A stretch of 64,000 nt of DNA from Massilia phyllostachyos (GCF_021044825.1 NZ_JAJNOC010000001.1:1240001-1304000); one strand, 5' to 3'. Shown: positions 32,454-41,048, numbered from the stretch's first letter. The notes: generated from the sequence alone by a model not told the origin. Numbers and translations: made by a program.

Positions 32454-32927
32454 TTAGATCGTGACCTTGCGCGAGCCCAGTTCGCGATACCAGTCGTCCT
32501 GCAGCGCCAGGAAGAAGGAACGCCTGGTGTCCGCATGCGCGAATTCGTAACCGTAGGCGCGTTCGCTGACCTGCACCAGTTCGCCGGCGGCAACCGGACG
32601 CGCGGCCAGGGCGCGGTTCGGCACGTCAAGATGGAACTCGCGCACGGCGCCGGGCGTCGTGGCGCGCAGGGTCATGCGGGTGGCGTCCTGCTTTGTCGGC
32701 GCCTTGGCGACGTCGATCACGCGGTATTCGCCTGCGGCCACGCGCTTCTCGTCGCCCGAGTTGCTGGAGCTGCCGACCGAGTCGGAAATGCTGTCGGAGA
32801 TGCTGGCCGAGGAAGCCGAGCCGGCGCTCGACGCCGAGGACGTGAAGCTGTCGGCCTGGACCGGCGCGACGGCGGCGGCCGCGAAGGCGGCAAGACCAAG
32901 TGCGCGCAGGATGGTGCTGAAGTTCAT
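32454..32927 (-). CDS. secreted Ser-rich protein of unknown function, partner of DUF2145 gene
   Basis: The 157-residue protein has a signal peptide (cleavage after AQA-type site near residue 25), a Ser/Ala-rich region (about 28-58) and a C-terminal region with FHLDVPNRALAARPVAAGE and SFFLALQDDWYRELGSRKVT. No domain is recognised with certainty. The tight spacing to the DUF2145 gene suggests both act together in the periplasm. Confidence 0.75.
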   Translation of the reverse strand: MNFSTILRALGLAAFAAAAVAPVQADSFTSSASSAGSASSASISDSISDSVGSSSNSGDEKRVAAGEYRVIDVAKAPTKQDATRMTLRATTPGAVREFHLDVPNRALAARPVAAGELVQVSERAYGYEFAHADTRRSFFLALQDDWYRELGSRKVTI

Positions 32928-33069
32928 GAGTGTCTTTCTTGCTTATGCTAAACAGGAACCATGTTACAAGCGTGGGCAAGGGTTGAGAAGGCGGCAAGGG
33001 GAAGATTTGTGTAAGGTTCTGTAATCCGGCAACATCCAGCATCATTGAATGAACTTCCTGGAGATATGC

Positions 33070-33729
33070 ATGTCCGACGACGCCGTCCTCGCTTCCTGGT
33101 CCCGCAACGCCGATCCCTGGGTGACGGCGGTGCGCGAGGACGAGATCGCTTCCCGCGTGCTGGTTACGAACGCCGCCATCGTCGACACGATCCGGGCCCG
33201 GCAGCCGCGCACGGCGGTCGACCTCGGCTGCGGCGAAGGCTGGCTGGTGCGCGCCCTGCCGGAAGTGCGCATGGTGGGCGTCGACGCCATCCCCGGGCTG
33301 GTCGAAGCGGCCCGGCTGGCCGGCGGCGGCGAGTTCCGGCAGCTGTCGTATGAACGGATCGCGGCCGGCGAGCTCGAGCTGGCGGTCGACCTGGCGGTGT
33401 GCAATTTCTCCCTGATCGGCAAGGACGCCGTCGACGGCCTGTTCCGCGCCGCGCCGACCTACCTGCGCCGGGGCGGCGCCCTGGTGGTGCAGACCGTCCA
33501 TCCGATGGCGTCCTGTGGCGATGCCGCCTATGCGGATGGCTGGCGCAGCGGCAGCTGGGCCGGCTTCAATAGCGGCTTTGCCGATGCGCCGCCGTGGTAT
33601 TTCCGTACGATATCGAGCTGGATCGCCCTGTTCACGGACCACGGCCTGCGCCTGGTGGAAATGCGCGAGCCGGTGCATCCGGACACCGGCAAGCCGGTCT
33701 CCCTCATCCTGGTCGGCACGCTGGACTGA
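33070..33729 (+). CDS. class I SAM-dependent methyltransferase
   Basis: The 219-residue protein has motif I VDLGCGEGWLVRAL, motif II acidic residue in VGVDAIPG, and a motif IV/post region with VCNFSLIGKDAVDGLF, then LRRGGALVVQTVHP. It lacks a signal peptide and is cytoplasmic. The start at 33070 is chosen because TGGAG lies just upstream; an ATG at 33049 is possible. The substrate is unknown. Confidence 0.85.
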   Translation: MSDDAVLASWSRNADPWVTAVREDEIASRVLVTNAAIVDTIRARQPRTAVDLGCGEGWLVRALPEVRMVGVDAIPGLVEAARLAGGGEFRQLSYERIAAGELELAVDLAVCNFSLIGKDAVDGLFRAAPTYLRRGGALVVQTVHPMASCGDAAYADGWRSGSWAGFNSGFADAPPWYFRTISSWIALFTDHGLRLVEMREPVHPDTGKPVSLILVGTLD

Positions 33730-33850
33730 AAACAGACAGTCAGGGCGGTGACCGCGCGTTGTGCACGCTAACGCACAGACTGTCGCATTCGGACAGTGCA
33801 TTCTCGTGACATTGCATTTTTGTTATGAGAATTCAGGCGCACTGTCCACC

Positions 33851-34963
33851 ATGTTTCCTATTTTTGAGATTCTGCTGGTCCTGATCGTCGCTGCAACCCT
33901 GCTGCCGCTGTCAAGCTGCACGAAGTGGTGGATTCGCGACCTGGATTTCCCGCGCCTGCAGTTGGCCATCTTTTCCCTGGCCGTGCTGGTGGCGCAATGC
34001 ATCTTCCTCGACTGGAGCGACCACCTGTTCCACCTGCTGCTGGTGGTAAACGTCGCCTGTCTGGCGTATCAAGCCTGGTGGATCATTCCGTACACCAAGG
34101 TCTTCTCGCATGAAGTAAAAGTCTCGGCCGGCGCCTCGCCCGACCGGCAAATCCGCATCCTGACGGCGAACGTGTATACGCCGAACCGCAATGTGGATGG
34201 CCTGATCGCCCTGATCCGCGAGCACCAGCCCCATATCTTCGTCACCCTGGAAACGGATTCCTGGTGGCAGGAGCGGCTGGACGTGCTCGACGCCGACTAC
34301 CCGTATTCGATCAAGTGCCCGCTCGACAACCTGTACGGCATGCACGTGTACTCGCGCCTGCCGTTGGAAGATAGCGAAATCCAGTTCCTGGTGGAAGACG
34401 ACATCCCTTCCATGCATACCCTGGTGACCCTGAAGAGCGGCCACCGGGTGCGCATGCACTTCCTGCACCCGACGCCGCCCAGCCCGACCGAGCACGAGGA
34501 ATCGACCCAGCGCGACGCCGAACTGCTGGTGGTGGCCAAGAGCGTGGCCGAGATCGACACCCCGGTGATCGTCGCCGGCGACCTGAACGACGTCGCGTGG
34601 TCGACCACGACCCGGCTGTTCCGCAAGATTTCCGGCCTGCTCGACCCGCGCATCGGGCGCGGCATGTTCAATACCTTCCACGCGGGCTTCTGGTTCGCGC
34701 GCTGGCCGCTGGACCACCTGTTCCACAGCGAGCATTTCACCCTGTCCTTCATCCGGCGCCTGCCGTCCTTCGGCTCCGACCATTTCCCGATGCTGGTCGA
34801 GCTCACCTACGACCGCGCCAACGGCATGGAGCAAGAAGGACTGGAGGCCGACGAGGAAGACCACGCGCTGGCGGACGAGAAGATCGCGGCCGAGCCGGTG
34901 GAGGTCGACGATGTACACGAGCCGGAGCCGCAAGGCGTGCCGGCAAGAGGAATTTCTACTTGA
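33851..34963 (+). CDS. membrane-anchored endonuclease/exonuclease/phosphatase (EEP) family protein
   Basis: The 371-residue protein has two or three N-terminal membrane segments (residues about 3-20, 33-50, 54-72) and then an EEP domain: IRILTANVYTPN, Glu in VTLETDSWW, His in HFLHPTPPSP, VAGDLNDVAW, and GSDHFPMLVEL. All the expected metal and catalytic residues are present. The fold covers nucleases and lipid or sugar phosphatases; YafD-like proteins share this membrane plus EEP layout. A 35-residue acidic tail follows the domain. The start ATG at 33851 begins the first membrane segment; no strong ribosome site is seen. Confidence 0.83.
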   Translation: MFPIFEILLVLIVAATLLPLSSCTKWWIRDLDFPRLQLAIFSLAVLVAQCIFLDWSDHLFHLLLVVNVACLAYQAWWIIPYTKVFSHEVKVSAGASPDRQIRILTANVYTPNRNVDGLIALIREHQPHIFVTLETDSWWQERLDVLDADYPYSIKCPLDNLYGMHVYSRLPLEDSEIQFLVEDDIPSMHTLVTLKSGHRVRMHFLHPTPPSPTEHEESTQRDAELLVVAKSVAEIDTPVIVAGDLNDVAWSTTTRLFRKISGLLDPRIGRGMFNTFHAGFWFARWPLDHLFHSEHFTLSFIRRLPSFGSDHFPMLVELTYDRANGMEQEGLEADEEDHALADEKIAAEPVEVDDVHEPEPQGVPARGIST

Positions 34964-34977
34964 ATAGGAGCAAGAAA

Positions 34978-35466
34978 ATGAGTATGCGCAGCCTGTTGTC
35001 TTCCGTCCTGATCGGCGCCGTTGCCAGCTGCAGGTCCATGACCCCCATGGCCACCATCGCGACCGCGCGCCTGGCGCATCGCAAGACCCCGGGTGACCTC
35101 TACCTGCTGGACCGCCCGATGTTCAAATATGGCGCGCTGGCCATGGGCGTCGGTGAACTGGCCGGCGACAAGATGAAATCGGCGCCGGACCGCACGGTCG
35201 CCCTCGGCTTGATCGCGCGCGTGATGAGCGCCGGGATCGCCGGCGCCGCCCTGGCGCCGAAGGGCCGCGAAAAGGCCGGCGCCGCCGCCGCCATCGCGAC
35301 CGCCGTGCCGATGGCCTACCTGACCCTGGCCGGCCGCAAGCAGGCGATGGCGAAGATGGGGCAGACCAAGAGCGGCCTGATCGAGGATGCCTTCGTGATG
35401 GCGGCAGGCGCGGCGATCGTGGCGCTGTCGACGCAGCCGAAGCCGTCGCTGCTGAAGCACGCTTGA
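34978..35466 (+). CDS. DUF4126-like small membrane protein
   Basis: The 162-residue protein is hydrophobic and Ala/Gly-rich with four or so weak membrane segments. The N-terminal block LIGAVASCRSMTPMATIATA and the later GVGELAGDKM resemble DUF4126 proteins. The start is supported by TAGGAGCAAGAAA before the ATG, 14 bases after the EEP gene, so they are probably cotranscribed. The function is unknown. Confidence 0.7.
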   Translation: MSMRSLLSSVLIGAVASCRSMTPMATIATARLAHRKTPGDLYLLDRPMFKYGALAMGVGELAGDKMKSAPDRTVALGLIARVMSAGIAGAALAPKGREKAGAAAAIATAVPMAYLTLAGRKQAMAKMGQTKSGLIEDAFVMAAGAAIVALSTQPKPSLLKHA

Positions 35467-35475
35467 ATCGCTGTT

Positions 35476-35520
35476 GTAGGGTGGGCGGCGAAACCGCCTT
35501 TCATGGCCCGGTCACCCTAC
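35476..35520. repeat. GTAGGGTG inverted-repeat element, copy 2
   Basis: GTAGGGTG (35476-35483) and CACCCTAC (35513-35520) are perfect inverted ends around a 29-base centre containing GGCGGCGAAACCGCC. It is a short relative of the element at 31439-31537 and lies between convergent genes, where it may end transcription in both directions. Confidence 0.65.
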
Positions 35521-35542
35521 GAGCGCGGCAGTTCGCAGGATT

Positions 35543-35965
35543 TCAGTCCGGCGGCGTTCCCGCCCCCGTCACCAGCGCCTGCGCATACACCCTGAAATCA
35601 TCCAGCCCGCGCTTGATGATGGTCACCAGCGCCGGCAGCGGCGCTTCCTGGTAATCCCACTCCGCGCGGCAGAACTCGCCGGTGCGCTTGAGGTCTTCCG
35701 CGAGAAGCGCCTCGATCCAGCCGTGCTCGGCCAGCAGGGTGATGACTTCGCGCTCGTCGTGCGGCAGGCCGAGCCGGGCGTTGCCGACCACGTAGTCGCC
35801 CATCTCGATCGCCGCTTCCCAGGCGCGGATGACGTTGAGGGTGGCCGCATCCTGGCGCGTGAGGTCGCTCACGAACGTGGTCGGGTCCTTTTCGTATTCT
35901 TCGCGGGCGCGCCGGCAGCAGCGTTCGATGGTGCCGGCCTTGCTTACCAGGATGTCGTCGTCCAT
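35543..35965 (-). CDS. HepT/DUF86-like protein with an altered catalytic motif
   Basis: The 140-residue helical protein aligns with HepT-type HEPN toxins: ERCCRRAREEY at the start, DAATLNVIRAWEAAIEMGDYV, RLGLPHDEREVITLLAEHGWI and the end WDYQEAPLPALVTIIKRGLDDF. HepT RNases carry RX4HXY; here the segment reads CRAEWDYQ, so the His is missing and one residue is lost. No MNT nucleotidyltransferase antitoxin gene is adjacent. It is therefore probably an inactive or repurposed HepT-like protein. It lies 19 bases after the stop of the antiporter gene and may share its transcript. Confidence 0.68.
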   Translation of the reverse strand: MDDDILVSKAGTIERCCRRAREEYEKDPTTFVSDLTRQDAATLNVIRAWEAAIEMGDYVVGNARLGLPHDEREVITLLAEHGWIEALLAEDLKRTGEFCRAEWDYQEAPLPALVTIIKRGLDDFRVYAQALVTGAGTPPD

Positions 35966-35984
35966 CGCGCTTCCCTTTCAGGTC

Positions 35985-37223
35985 TTACAGGAGGAACAGT
36001 GCCGCCGCCACAGAGGTCGGCCCCAGCGCTCCCAGGAACAGCCCGCCCATGCCGATCGAGCCGTCGTCGAAACCGTCGCGCAGCAGGGCGGCGCCGGCCG
36101 GGTTGGGGGCGTTGGCGATCACGGTCAGGCCGCCGCCGCCGACCGCGCCGGCCACCAGCATGTACTTGGCATGGTCGGACAAGCCCTCGATCAGCGAACC
36201 GAGATAGGTCAGGGCCGCATTATCGGTGATTGCCGTGAGGCCCAGCGCGCCGAAGAACAGGGCGGTCGGCTCCAGGTTCGAGACAAGCGGCTGCAGCCAC
36301 CATTGCTGCATCCCGCCCAGCACCACCAGGCCGGCCAGGAAGAAGCCGACCAGCAAGCCTTCCTTCAGGATCAGGGGCGACTGTTGTTTGGGGTAGGCCT
36401 GGGTATAGCCGAGGAAGAGCAGGAACAGGCCGATGAACAGCACCGGGTGGTGCGCCAGCAGGACCACGCCCGCGAGCAGGGCCAGGTGCACGCTGGAGAC
36501 CAGCAGCGGCATCCTGACGTCCTCGACCACTTCGCTTGGCGTCAGGTGCCGGCGCAGCATCAGGGTGATGACGGTCGCGTTGAAGACCACCGCTAGCGCG
36601 GCGCGCCAGCCGAAGGTCGAGGCCATGAAGGCGCTGTCCCAGCCCCAGGCGCCGGCCACCATCAGCACCGGCGGCGCGGCGTAGGAGGTAAGGGTGCCGC
36701 CGATCGAAACGTTGACGAACAGGACGCCGAGGGCGCCGTACTTCATCCATTCAGGGATGCCGGGACGGAACACCTGGGGCGCCAGCATCAGGGCCGCCAG
36801 GGTCATCGCGGCCGGTTCGGTGATGAGTGAGCCGGACAGCGGCACCAGGGCCAGGCCGAGCCAGCACAGCGCCACCTCGGTGCGCACCGGCGCCACTTTC
36901 GCCAGCAGGGCCAGCAAGTCGCGCACCGCGTCCAGCACCGGACGCGAGGCGGCGATCACCATCACCACGAACACGAACAGCGGTTCGGTGTACTGGCGCG
37001 TTTCGACGTAGCCGATCGCGTCCTGTCCGCCGGCGAGCAGGGCCATGACGAGCACCAGCACGAAGGCCCAGAAGCCGAACACGACTTCAACTTCGCCCAG
37101 CAGGTGGAACAGGCCGGCATGGCGCGGATGGCGCTTGGCTAGCGAGTGAAACAGCTTGGTGGAAAAGGTATGGATGAGGGCGATGGCGAACAGGATGGCG
37201 CCGGCGAGCTGGATGGTGGTCAC
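35985..37223 (-). CDS. putative Na+/H+ antiporter (Na_H_antiport_2 type)
   Basis: The 412-residue protein has about 11-12 membrane segments. The blocks GSLITEPAAMTLAALMLAP, GVLFVNVSIGGTLTSYAAPP, GLTAITDNAALTYLGSLI and GGLTVIANAPNPAG match the putative Na+/H+ antiporter family of the ion-transporter superfamily; the duplicated Asn/Gly-rich hairpins (TEPAAM and TDNAAL) fit that fold. Ion specificity is inferred only from the family name. It is transcribed away from imuA. Confidence 0.83.
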   Translation of the reverse strand: MTTIQLAGAILFAIALIHTFSTKLFHSLAKRHPRHAGLFHLLGEVEVVFGFWAFVLVLVMALLAGGQDAIGYVETRQYTEPLFVFVVMVIAASRPVLDAVRDLLALLAKVAPVRTEVALCWLGLALVPLSGSLITEPAAMTLAALMLAPQVFRPGIPEWMKYGALGVLFVNVSIGGTLTSYAAPPVLMVAGAWGWDSAFMASTFGWRAALAVVFNATVITLMLRRHLTPSEVVEDVRMPLLVSSVHLALLAGVVLLAHHPVLFIGLFLLFLGYTQAYPKQQSPLILKEGLLVGFFLAGLVVLGGMQQWWLQPLVSNLEPTALFFGALGLTAITDNAALTYLGSLIEGLSDHAKYMLVAGAVGGGGLTVIANAPNPAGAALLRDGFDDGSIGMGGLFLGALGPTSVAAALFLL

Positions 37224-37393
37224 GGATGGACTCCGTGGCGTGCGGGAGACAGTTTTTTCATTGCTTTGATGCTAATGGATAAGCCTCCATTATTTCACGT
37301 TTCTTGCGTCGTTCCGGGCTTTTCGGACTGTGCCGCACCTTTAACTTCTGTCAATACCAATCATTTGACTGGTATGGCCTGTTTGAATACATC

Positions 37394-37434
37394 TTGCCAA
37401 ATCCGGGCTCAGCGAGTACTGTATGTTTATACAG
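37394..37434 (+). promoter_or_regulatory. LexA (SOS) box and promoter of imuA-imuB
   Basis: CTGTATGTTTATACAG (37419-37434) is a perfect CTGT-N8-ACAG LexA site. TTGCCA (37394-37399) with TACTGT (37417-37422) at 17-base spacing is a plausible promoter that the LexA site would cover. The imuA ATG lies 19 bases downstream. This fits SOS induction of the mutagenesis genes. Confidence 0.85.
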
Positions 37435-37452
37435 TATATTTTGCCAACTCCT

Positions 37453-38160
37453 ATGAATTTCACATCCATTTCCACGGCTCCGGAAGCCTTGCACCCGGCG
37501 CTCTGGCGGGCGTCGCAGCTGGCGCGGGGCAGCACGCGCTGTGTCGATACCGGGCATGCGCCGCTCTCGTCCCAGCTGCCCGGCGGCGGCTGGCCGGTCG
37601 GCACCCTGGTCGAACTGCTGCAGCAACAGCCCGGCATCGGCGAGATGCGCCTGCTGCGTCCGGCCCTGCAAGCCTGCGCCGAGCGCCGCATCGTCCTGCT
37701 GCAGCCGCCGCATCCGCCGCAAGCCCTGGCGCTGGCCGCGCTGGGCCTGCCGACCTCGCAACTGCTGTGGCTGCGGGCGCAGCGCAGCGCGGATGCCCTG
37801 TGGGCGGCCGAGCAGGTGCTGCGCAGCGGCAGTTGCGGCGCCTTGCTGTTCTGGGCCAACCACATACGCGGCGAAAGCCTGCGCCGCCTGCACCTGGCGG
37901 CCCAGCATGGCGAAACCCTGTTCTTCATGCTGCGCCCGCTGGCCGCCGCGCAGGACGCCTCGCCGGCGCCGCTGCGCCTGGCGCTGCGCCCGGCGGCGGG
38001 CGGCTTGAGCATCGACTTCGTCAAACGCCGGGGGCCGCAGCGCGACGCGCCGCTGTTCCTGCCTTTAACTCCTTCTTTGTTGCAACGACATGCGTTTGTG
38101 GATCGGCCTGTCCCTGTCCCAGCTGCCGCTCGAGGTCTTCAGCCCCAGCTGGTGCAGTGA
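37453..38160 (+). CDS. imuA: ImuA, SOS mutagenesis protein
   Basis: The 235-residue protein fits ImuA (RecA-like remnant): HPALWRASQLARG, LPGGGWPVGTLVELLQQQPG, ERRIVLLQPPHPPQALAL and the LRLALRPAAGGLSIDFVKRRG end. ImuA works with ImuB and the error-prone polymerase DnaE2 in damage-induced mutagenesis. A LexA box lies just upstream. The last 71 bases overlap imuB in another frame, so translation is coupled. The ATG at 37453 is chosen because it begins homology and clears the operator. Confidence 0.88.
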   Translation: MNFTSISTAPEALHPALWRASQLARGSTRCVDTGHAPLSSQLPGGGWPVGTLVELLQQQPGIGEMRLLRPALQACAERRIVLLQPPHPPQALALAALGLPTSQLLWLRAQRSADALWAAEQVLRSGSCGALLFWANHIRGESLRRLHLAAQHGETLFFMLRPLAAAQDASPAPLRLALRPAAGGLSIDFVKRRGPQRDAPLFLPLTPSLLQRHAFVDRPVPVPAAARGLQPQLVQ

Positions 38161-39694
38161 TCCCGGCAGCGTCGTGCTGGAGCAGGAGCGGGTGGTGGCC
38201 CTCTCGGCGGCGGCGCGCGCGGCCGGAGTTCAGCGCGGCATGCGCCGCGGCGGCGTCCTGATGCTGATGCCGGAGGCGCGCCTCTACGAGCGCGACCCGG
38301 CGCGCGAAGCCGAGGCCCTGGATGCGGTAGCGCTGGCGATGCTGCAGTACACGCCCCAGGTCACGCTGGCCGAGGAGGCCACGCTGCTGATGGACATCGG
38401 CGCCAGCCTGCGCCTGTTCGGCGGCATCCGCGCCCTGTGCGCGCGGGTGCAGTCCAGCCTGCGCGCGCTCGGCTTCACCGGCGCGGTCAGCTGCGCGCCG
38501 ACGGCGCGTGGGGCCTGGCTGCTGGCGCGCCATGGCGGGCATCGGGCAGGGCATGGGGCGGGGCGGAGCGGTGCAGATGGCGCGAGCGGCGTCAGTGATG
38601 CAAGCGGCGATGCAAACGGCGGCGGCGGCGGCGCCCGAGCGTCTGGCCGCATCCGCGTGCCTGGCCGTTCCCTGCGCATGGCCTCGCTCGAACGCCGGCT
38701 CGACCGCCTGCCGGTGGCGTTGCTGCCGCCGGCGCGGCTGTATATGTCCTGGTTCGAAGGTTTGGGCTGCGAGCGCCTGGGCGACCTGCGCCGCCTGCCG
38801 CGTCCCGGCCTGCAGCGCCGCTGCGGGCGCGAGCTGCTCGACATGCTCGACGCCGCCTACGGCCTGTGTCCGGAGCTGTTCGACTGGGTAGCCCCGCCCG
38901 AGCACTTCCGCGCCCGGCTGGAGCTGTTCGACCGCATCGAGCAGGCCGACCTGCTGCTGGCCGGCGCCCGCCACCTGGTGCTGCAGCTGGTCGGCTGGCT
39001 GTGCGCGCGCCAGTTCGCGGTCGAGCGCATCACTCTCCTGATGGAGCACGAGCGGGGCAGGGTGGCGATGCCGCCCACACCGCTCGAGCTCGCCCTGTCC
39101 GAGCCCACCTGGCGCGACGAGCACCTGCTGCGCCTCCTGCGGGAACGCCTGGCCAAGCAGGAGTTGCCCGCGCCCGTGATCGGGCTGGCGCTGGAAGCGC
39201 TGCAGGTGCGGGCGATGGCGCCGCCCACCGAGTCGCTGTTCCCCGAGCCCGGCGGCACCGAGGAAGACCGCATGCGCATGCTGGAACTGCTGGTGGCGCG
39301 CCTGGGGCCGGACAACGTGCTGCAAGCGCTGCCGCAGGCCGACTACCGGCCCGAGGTTGCCAACGAATGGGTGCCGGTGCAGCAGAAGGTGCGCCCATCC
39401 GAGCGCGCCGCGCGCCTGCCGCAGGACGTCGCCAGCCTGCCGCGCCCGAGCTGGCTGCTGGCCAAGCCGATCGCGCTCCTGATGCGCAACCACCGGCCCT
39501 TCTATGGTTCACCCTTGAAAGTCGCCTCGACGCCCGAGCGGATCGAGGCGGGCTGGTGGAGCGACACGCAAACGCGCGACTATTTCATCGCCGAGGGGAT
39601 GGACCATACGCTGTACTGGATCTACCGCGAGCGCATCATCGGGGCTGGGGTGGATGCCGAGCCGCGCTGGTATTTGCATGGGCTGTTTGGGTAG
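38090..39694 (+). CDS. imuB: ImuB, Y-family polymerase-like protein
   Basis: The 534-residue protein has the Y-family polymerase fold but lacks the catalytic carboxylates: the N-terminus reads LWIGLSLSQLPLEVF where active members carry a DxD-type motif. Typical ImuB blocks follow (EEATLLMDIGASLRLFGG, GLGCERLGDLRRLPRPGL, ARDYF-like TRDYFIAEGMDHTLYWIYR). ImuB is known as an inactive adaptor that links the beta clamp to DnaE2. A Gly/Ala-rich insert at about 150-188 is unusual. No dnaE2 gene follows in this window; the next DNA is a low-GC island. Confidence 0.88.
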   Translation: MRLWIGLSLSQLPLEVFSPSWCSDPGSVVLEQERVVALSAAARAAGVQRGMRRGGVLMLMPEARLYERDPAREAEALDAVALAMLQYTPQVTLAEEATLLMDIGASLRLFGGIRALCARVQSSLRALGFTGAVSCAPTARGAWLLARHGGHRAGHGAGRSGADGASGVSDASGDANGGGGGARASGRIRVPGRSLRMASLERRLDRLPVALLPPARLYMSWFEGLGCERLGDLRRLPRPGLQRRCGRELLDMLDAAYGLCPELFDWVAPPEHFRARLELFDRIEQADLLLAGARHLVLQLVGWLCARQFAVERITLLMEHERGRVAMPPTPLELALSEPTWRDEHLLRLLRERLAKQELPAPVIGLALEALQVRAMAPPTESLFPEPGGTEEDRMRMLELLVARLGPDNVLQALPQADYRPEVANEWVPVQQKVRPSERAARLPQDVASLPRPSWLLAKPIALLMRNHRPFYGSPLKVASTPERIEAGWWSDTQTRDYFIAEGMDHTLYWIYRERIIGAGVDAEPRWYLHGLFG

Positions 39695-39719
39695 CTGGAC
39701 CAGTGCTTTAACGGAGTCT

Positions 39720-39753
39720 GTAGCCTTCCGCTATCGACCCGAAGCGGACATTG
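39720..39753 (-). repeat. island boundary repeat, copy A
   Basis: On the minus strand it reads AATGTCCGCTTCGGGTCGAT followed by AGCGGAAGGCTAC, a near-palindrome (TCCGCT...AGCGGA). It lies between imuB and the 3' end of the first cargo gene. It shares the plan of copies B-F. Confidence 0.65.
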
Positions 39754-39783
39754 TGAAGCACGACGGACAATCTGCTGCACGAT

Positions 39784-40313
39784 CTAACGGGACTTAGGAG
39801 TGCTAAGCTTTACCTCTCCGAAAGTCATAAAAACTAATGCAGTACCGTCTGGACCGCGATAAACACCATTTGCATTCCCCAAACGGTTTGCTACGGCTGC
39901 GAAGGCCCAGGCCTCGTCTTCAGAACAATGTATTTTGCGGGTAGCGAAGCTCGTCATTTTGTTTTTCTCACCCCACTGCTGTGCAAGTCGTGCGTGGTGG
40001 CGCAGATTTCAGGGACCGAAGGATGATCCCAACCCCACAGAAACGTCCCGTCCAATGTGTTATACGTGCCAACAATCTGAATCGACGCGCTAGCGATGGT
40101 TCCGTTTTTGAAATAGAACGTGATTGTTCCAGTATCTAGATCAGCAGCCCAACGATCTTCCTCCCCTAGATGCCACGTAGCTACGTGAGCTGAAGTCTGC
40201 TGCATCAAGCCTTGTTTCGACGTCTCAATAAACTCAATAGGTGACTGACCGATTGCTGGTACAGGTGCCGCTAGCGCGGAGATGCCGAAGATACTAAGTA
40301 TTTTCTTGAACAT
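39784..40313 (-). pseudogene. frameshifted DUF6882-like gene
   Basis: The first frame (119 residues from the ATG at 40313) has a signal-like start (MFKKILSIFGISALAAPVPA) and the DUF6882-type block WAADLDTGTITFYFKNG, then GTFLWGWDHPSVPEI, and stops at 39954. The rest of the domain continues in another frame: ARLAQQWGEKNKM, then EDEAWAFAAVANRLG and GVYRGPDGTALVFMTFGEV, ending with a stop at 39784-39786. The shift lies between about 39955 and 40000. It is either a real loss-of-function change or a sequencing error. Low GC like its neighbours. Confidence 0.65.
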
Positions 40314-40385
40314 ATGTTTATGGATGTAAGGTGCGACGGCGCGATGCTGCGGTCCAACTTCAGATTTTGCCAAGAGATTTTCGTT

Positions 40386-40423
40386 ATAGCTAACGTTCGC
40401 TATTGGCCGATGTCAGACGTTGA
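40386..40423 (-). repeat. island boundary repeat, copy B
   Basis: On the minus strand it contains ACATCGGCCAATAGCGAACG then TTAGC. It lies between the DUF6882-like gene and the HEPN-type gene, in the same orientation as the other copies. Confidence 0.6.
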
Positions 40424-40444
40424 TCTCACATATTTCGCTGTTAC

Positions 40445-41029
40445 TCATACCTGTTTAGCGAAAAAATCCTCTCCATCGATAACGAGTCGTTTGCTGCTCG
40501 TCTGCAATATTTTAGGATCGAGAGCTGCCCCTAACTTCCCTGCGAGCCTCGTGACCGCCGCGAGCGACGTTTTTGCAAACTCAGGTGAAAGAGCCTTCTC
40601 AATATCGTGCAAAATTTCACCAAGATCGTTGTAATGCTTCTGAGCTTGCTCTAACGGCATCTTTTTAGATTCGTAATGTAACCGCTGATACTTTGGATGA
40701 GCGAGCTGATTACGAATTTTTAGAAGATGTAGGGTTTCGATGAACGGCGACTTGTTCCGATCAAATTCTAATCCAATGGTCTCGCAGATAATTCGTATTT
40801 TTGCTCTTGGCGAGCTTGATTCAAAGTCCTTGAAGTCTGGCACCACAAGCTCTCCGATTGTATTCGCAATCGCTTCTACCGATAAACTGAGTAGCGTAGT
40901 AGCCGCTAAGAGGTCGTGCCAACTTACGTAGTCTTTACGTGTTAACTCTTCGCAGAAGTGCTTTGCGGACTCTATATATGGCGTGTAAGGAAAAAACACT
41001 CGCTCCTGAACTACCTTCGCTAAAGTCAT
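40445..41029 (-). CDS. HEPN-type protein of the low-GC island
   Basis: The 194-residue protein is largely helical. LLSLSVEAIANTIGELVVP and the motif RNQLAHPK (R-X4-H) fit the HEPN superfamily, whose members are often RNases in toxin-antitoxin and phage-defence systems. No partner nucleotidyltransferase or antitoxin is adjacent. The base composition is far more AT-rich than the flanking chromosome, indicating horizontal origin. HEPN assignment rests on the motif and helical pattern and is moderate; the start at 41029 has no strong ribosome site. Confidence 0.65.
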   Translation of the reverse strand: MTLAKVVQERVFFPYTPYIESAKHFCEELTRKDYVSWHDLLAATTLLSLSVEAIANTIGELVVPDFKDFESSSPRAKIRIICETIGLEFDRNKSPFIETLHLLKIRNQLAHPKYQRLHYESKKMPLEQAQKHYNDLGEILHDIEKALSPEFAKTSLAAVTRLAGKLGAALDPKILQTSSKRLVIDGEDFFAKQV

Positions 41030-41048
41030 ATGTTTATCCTCGTTTGTC

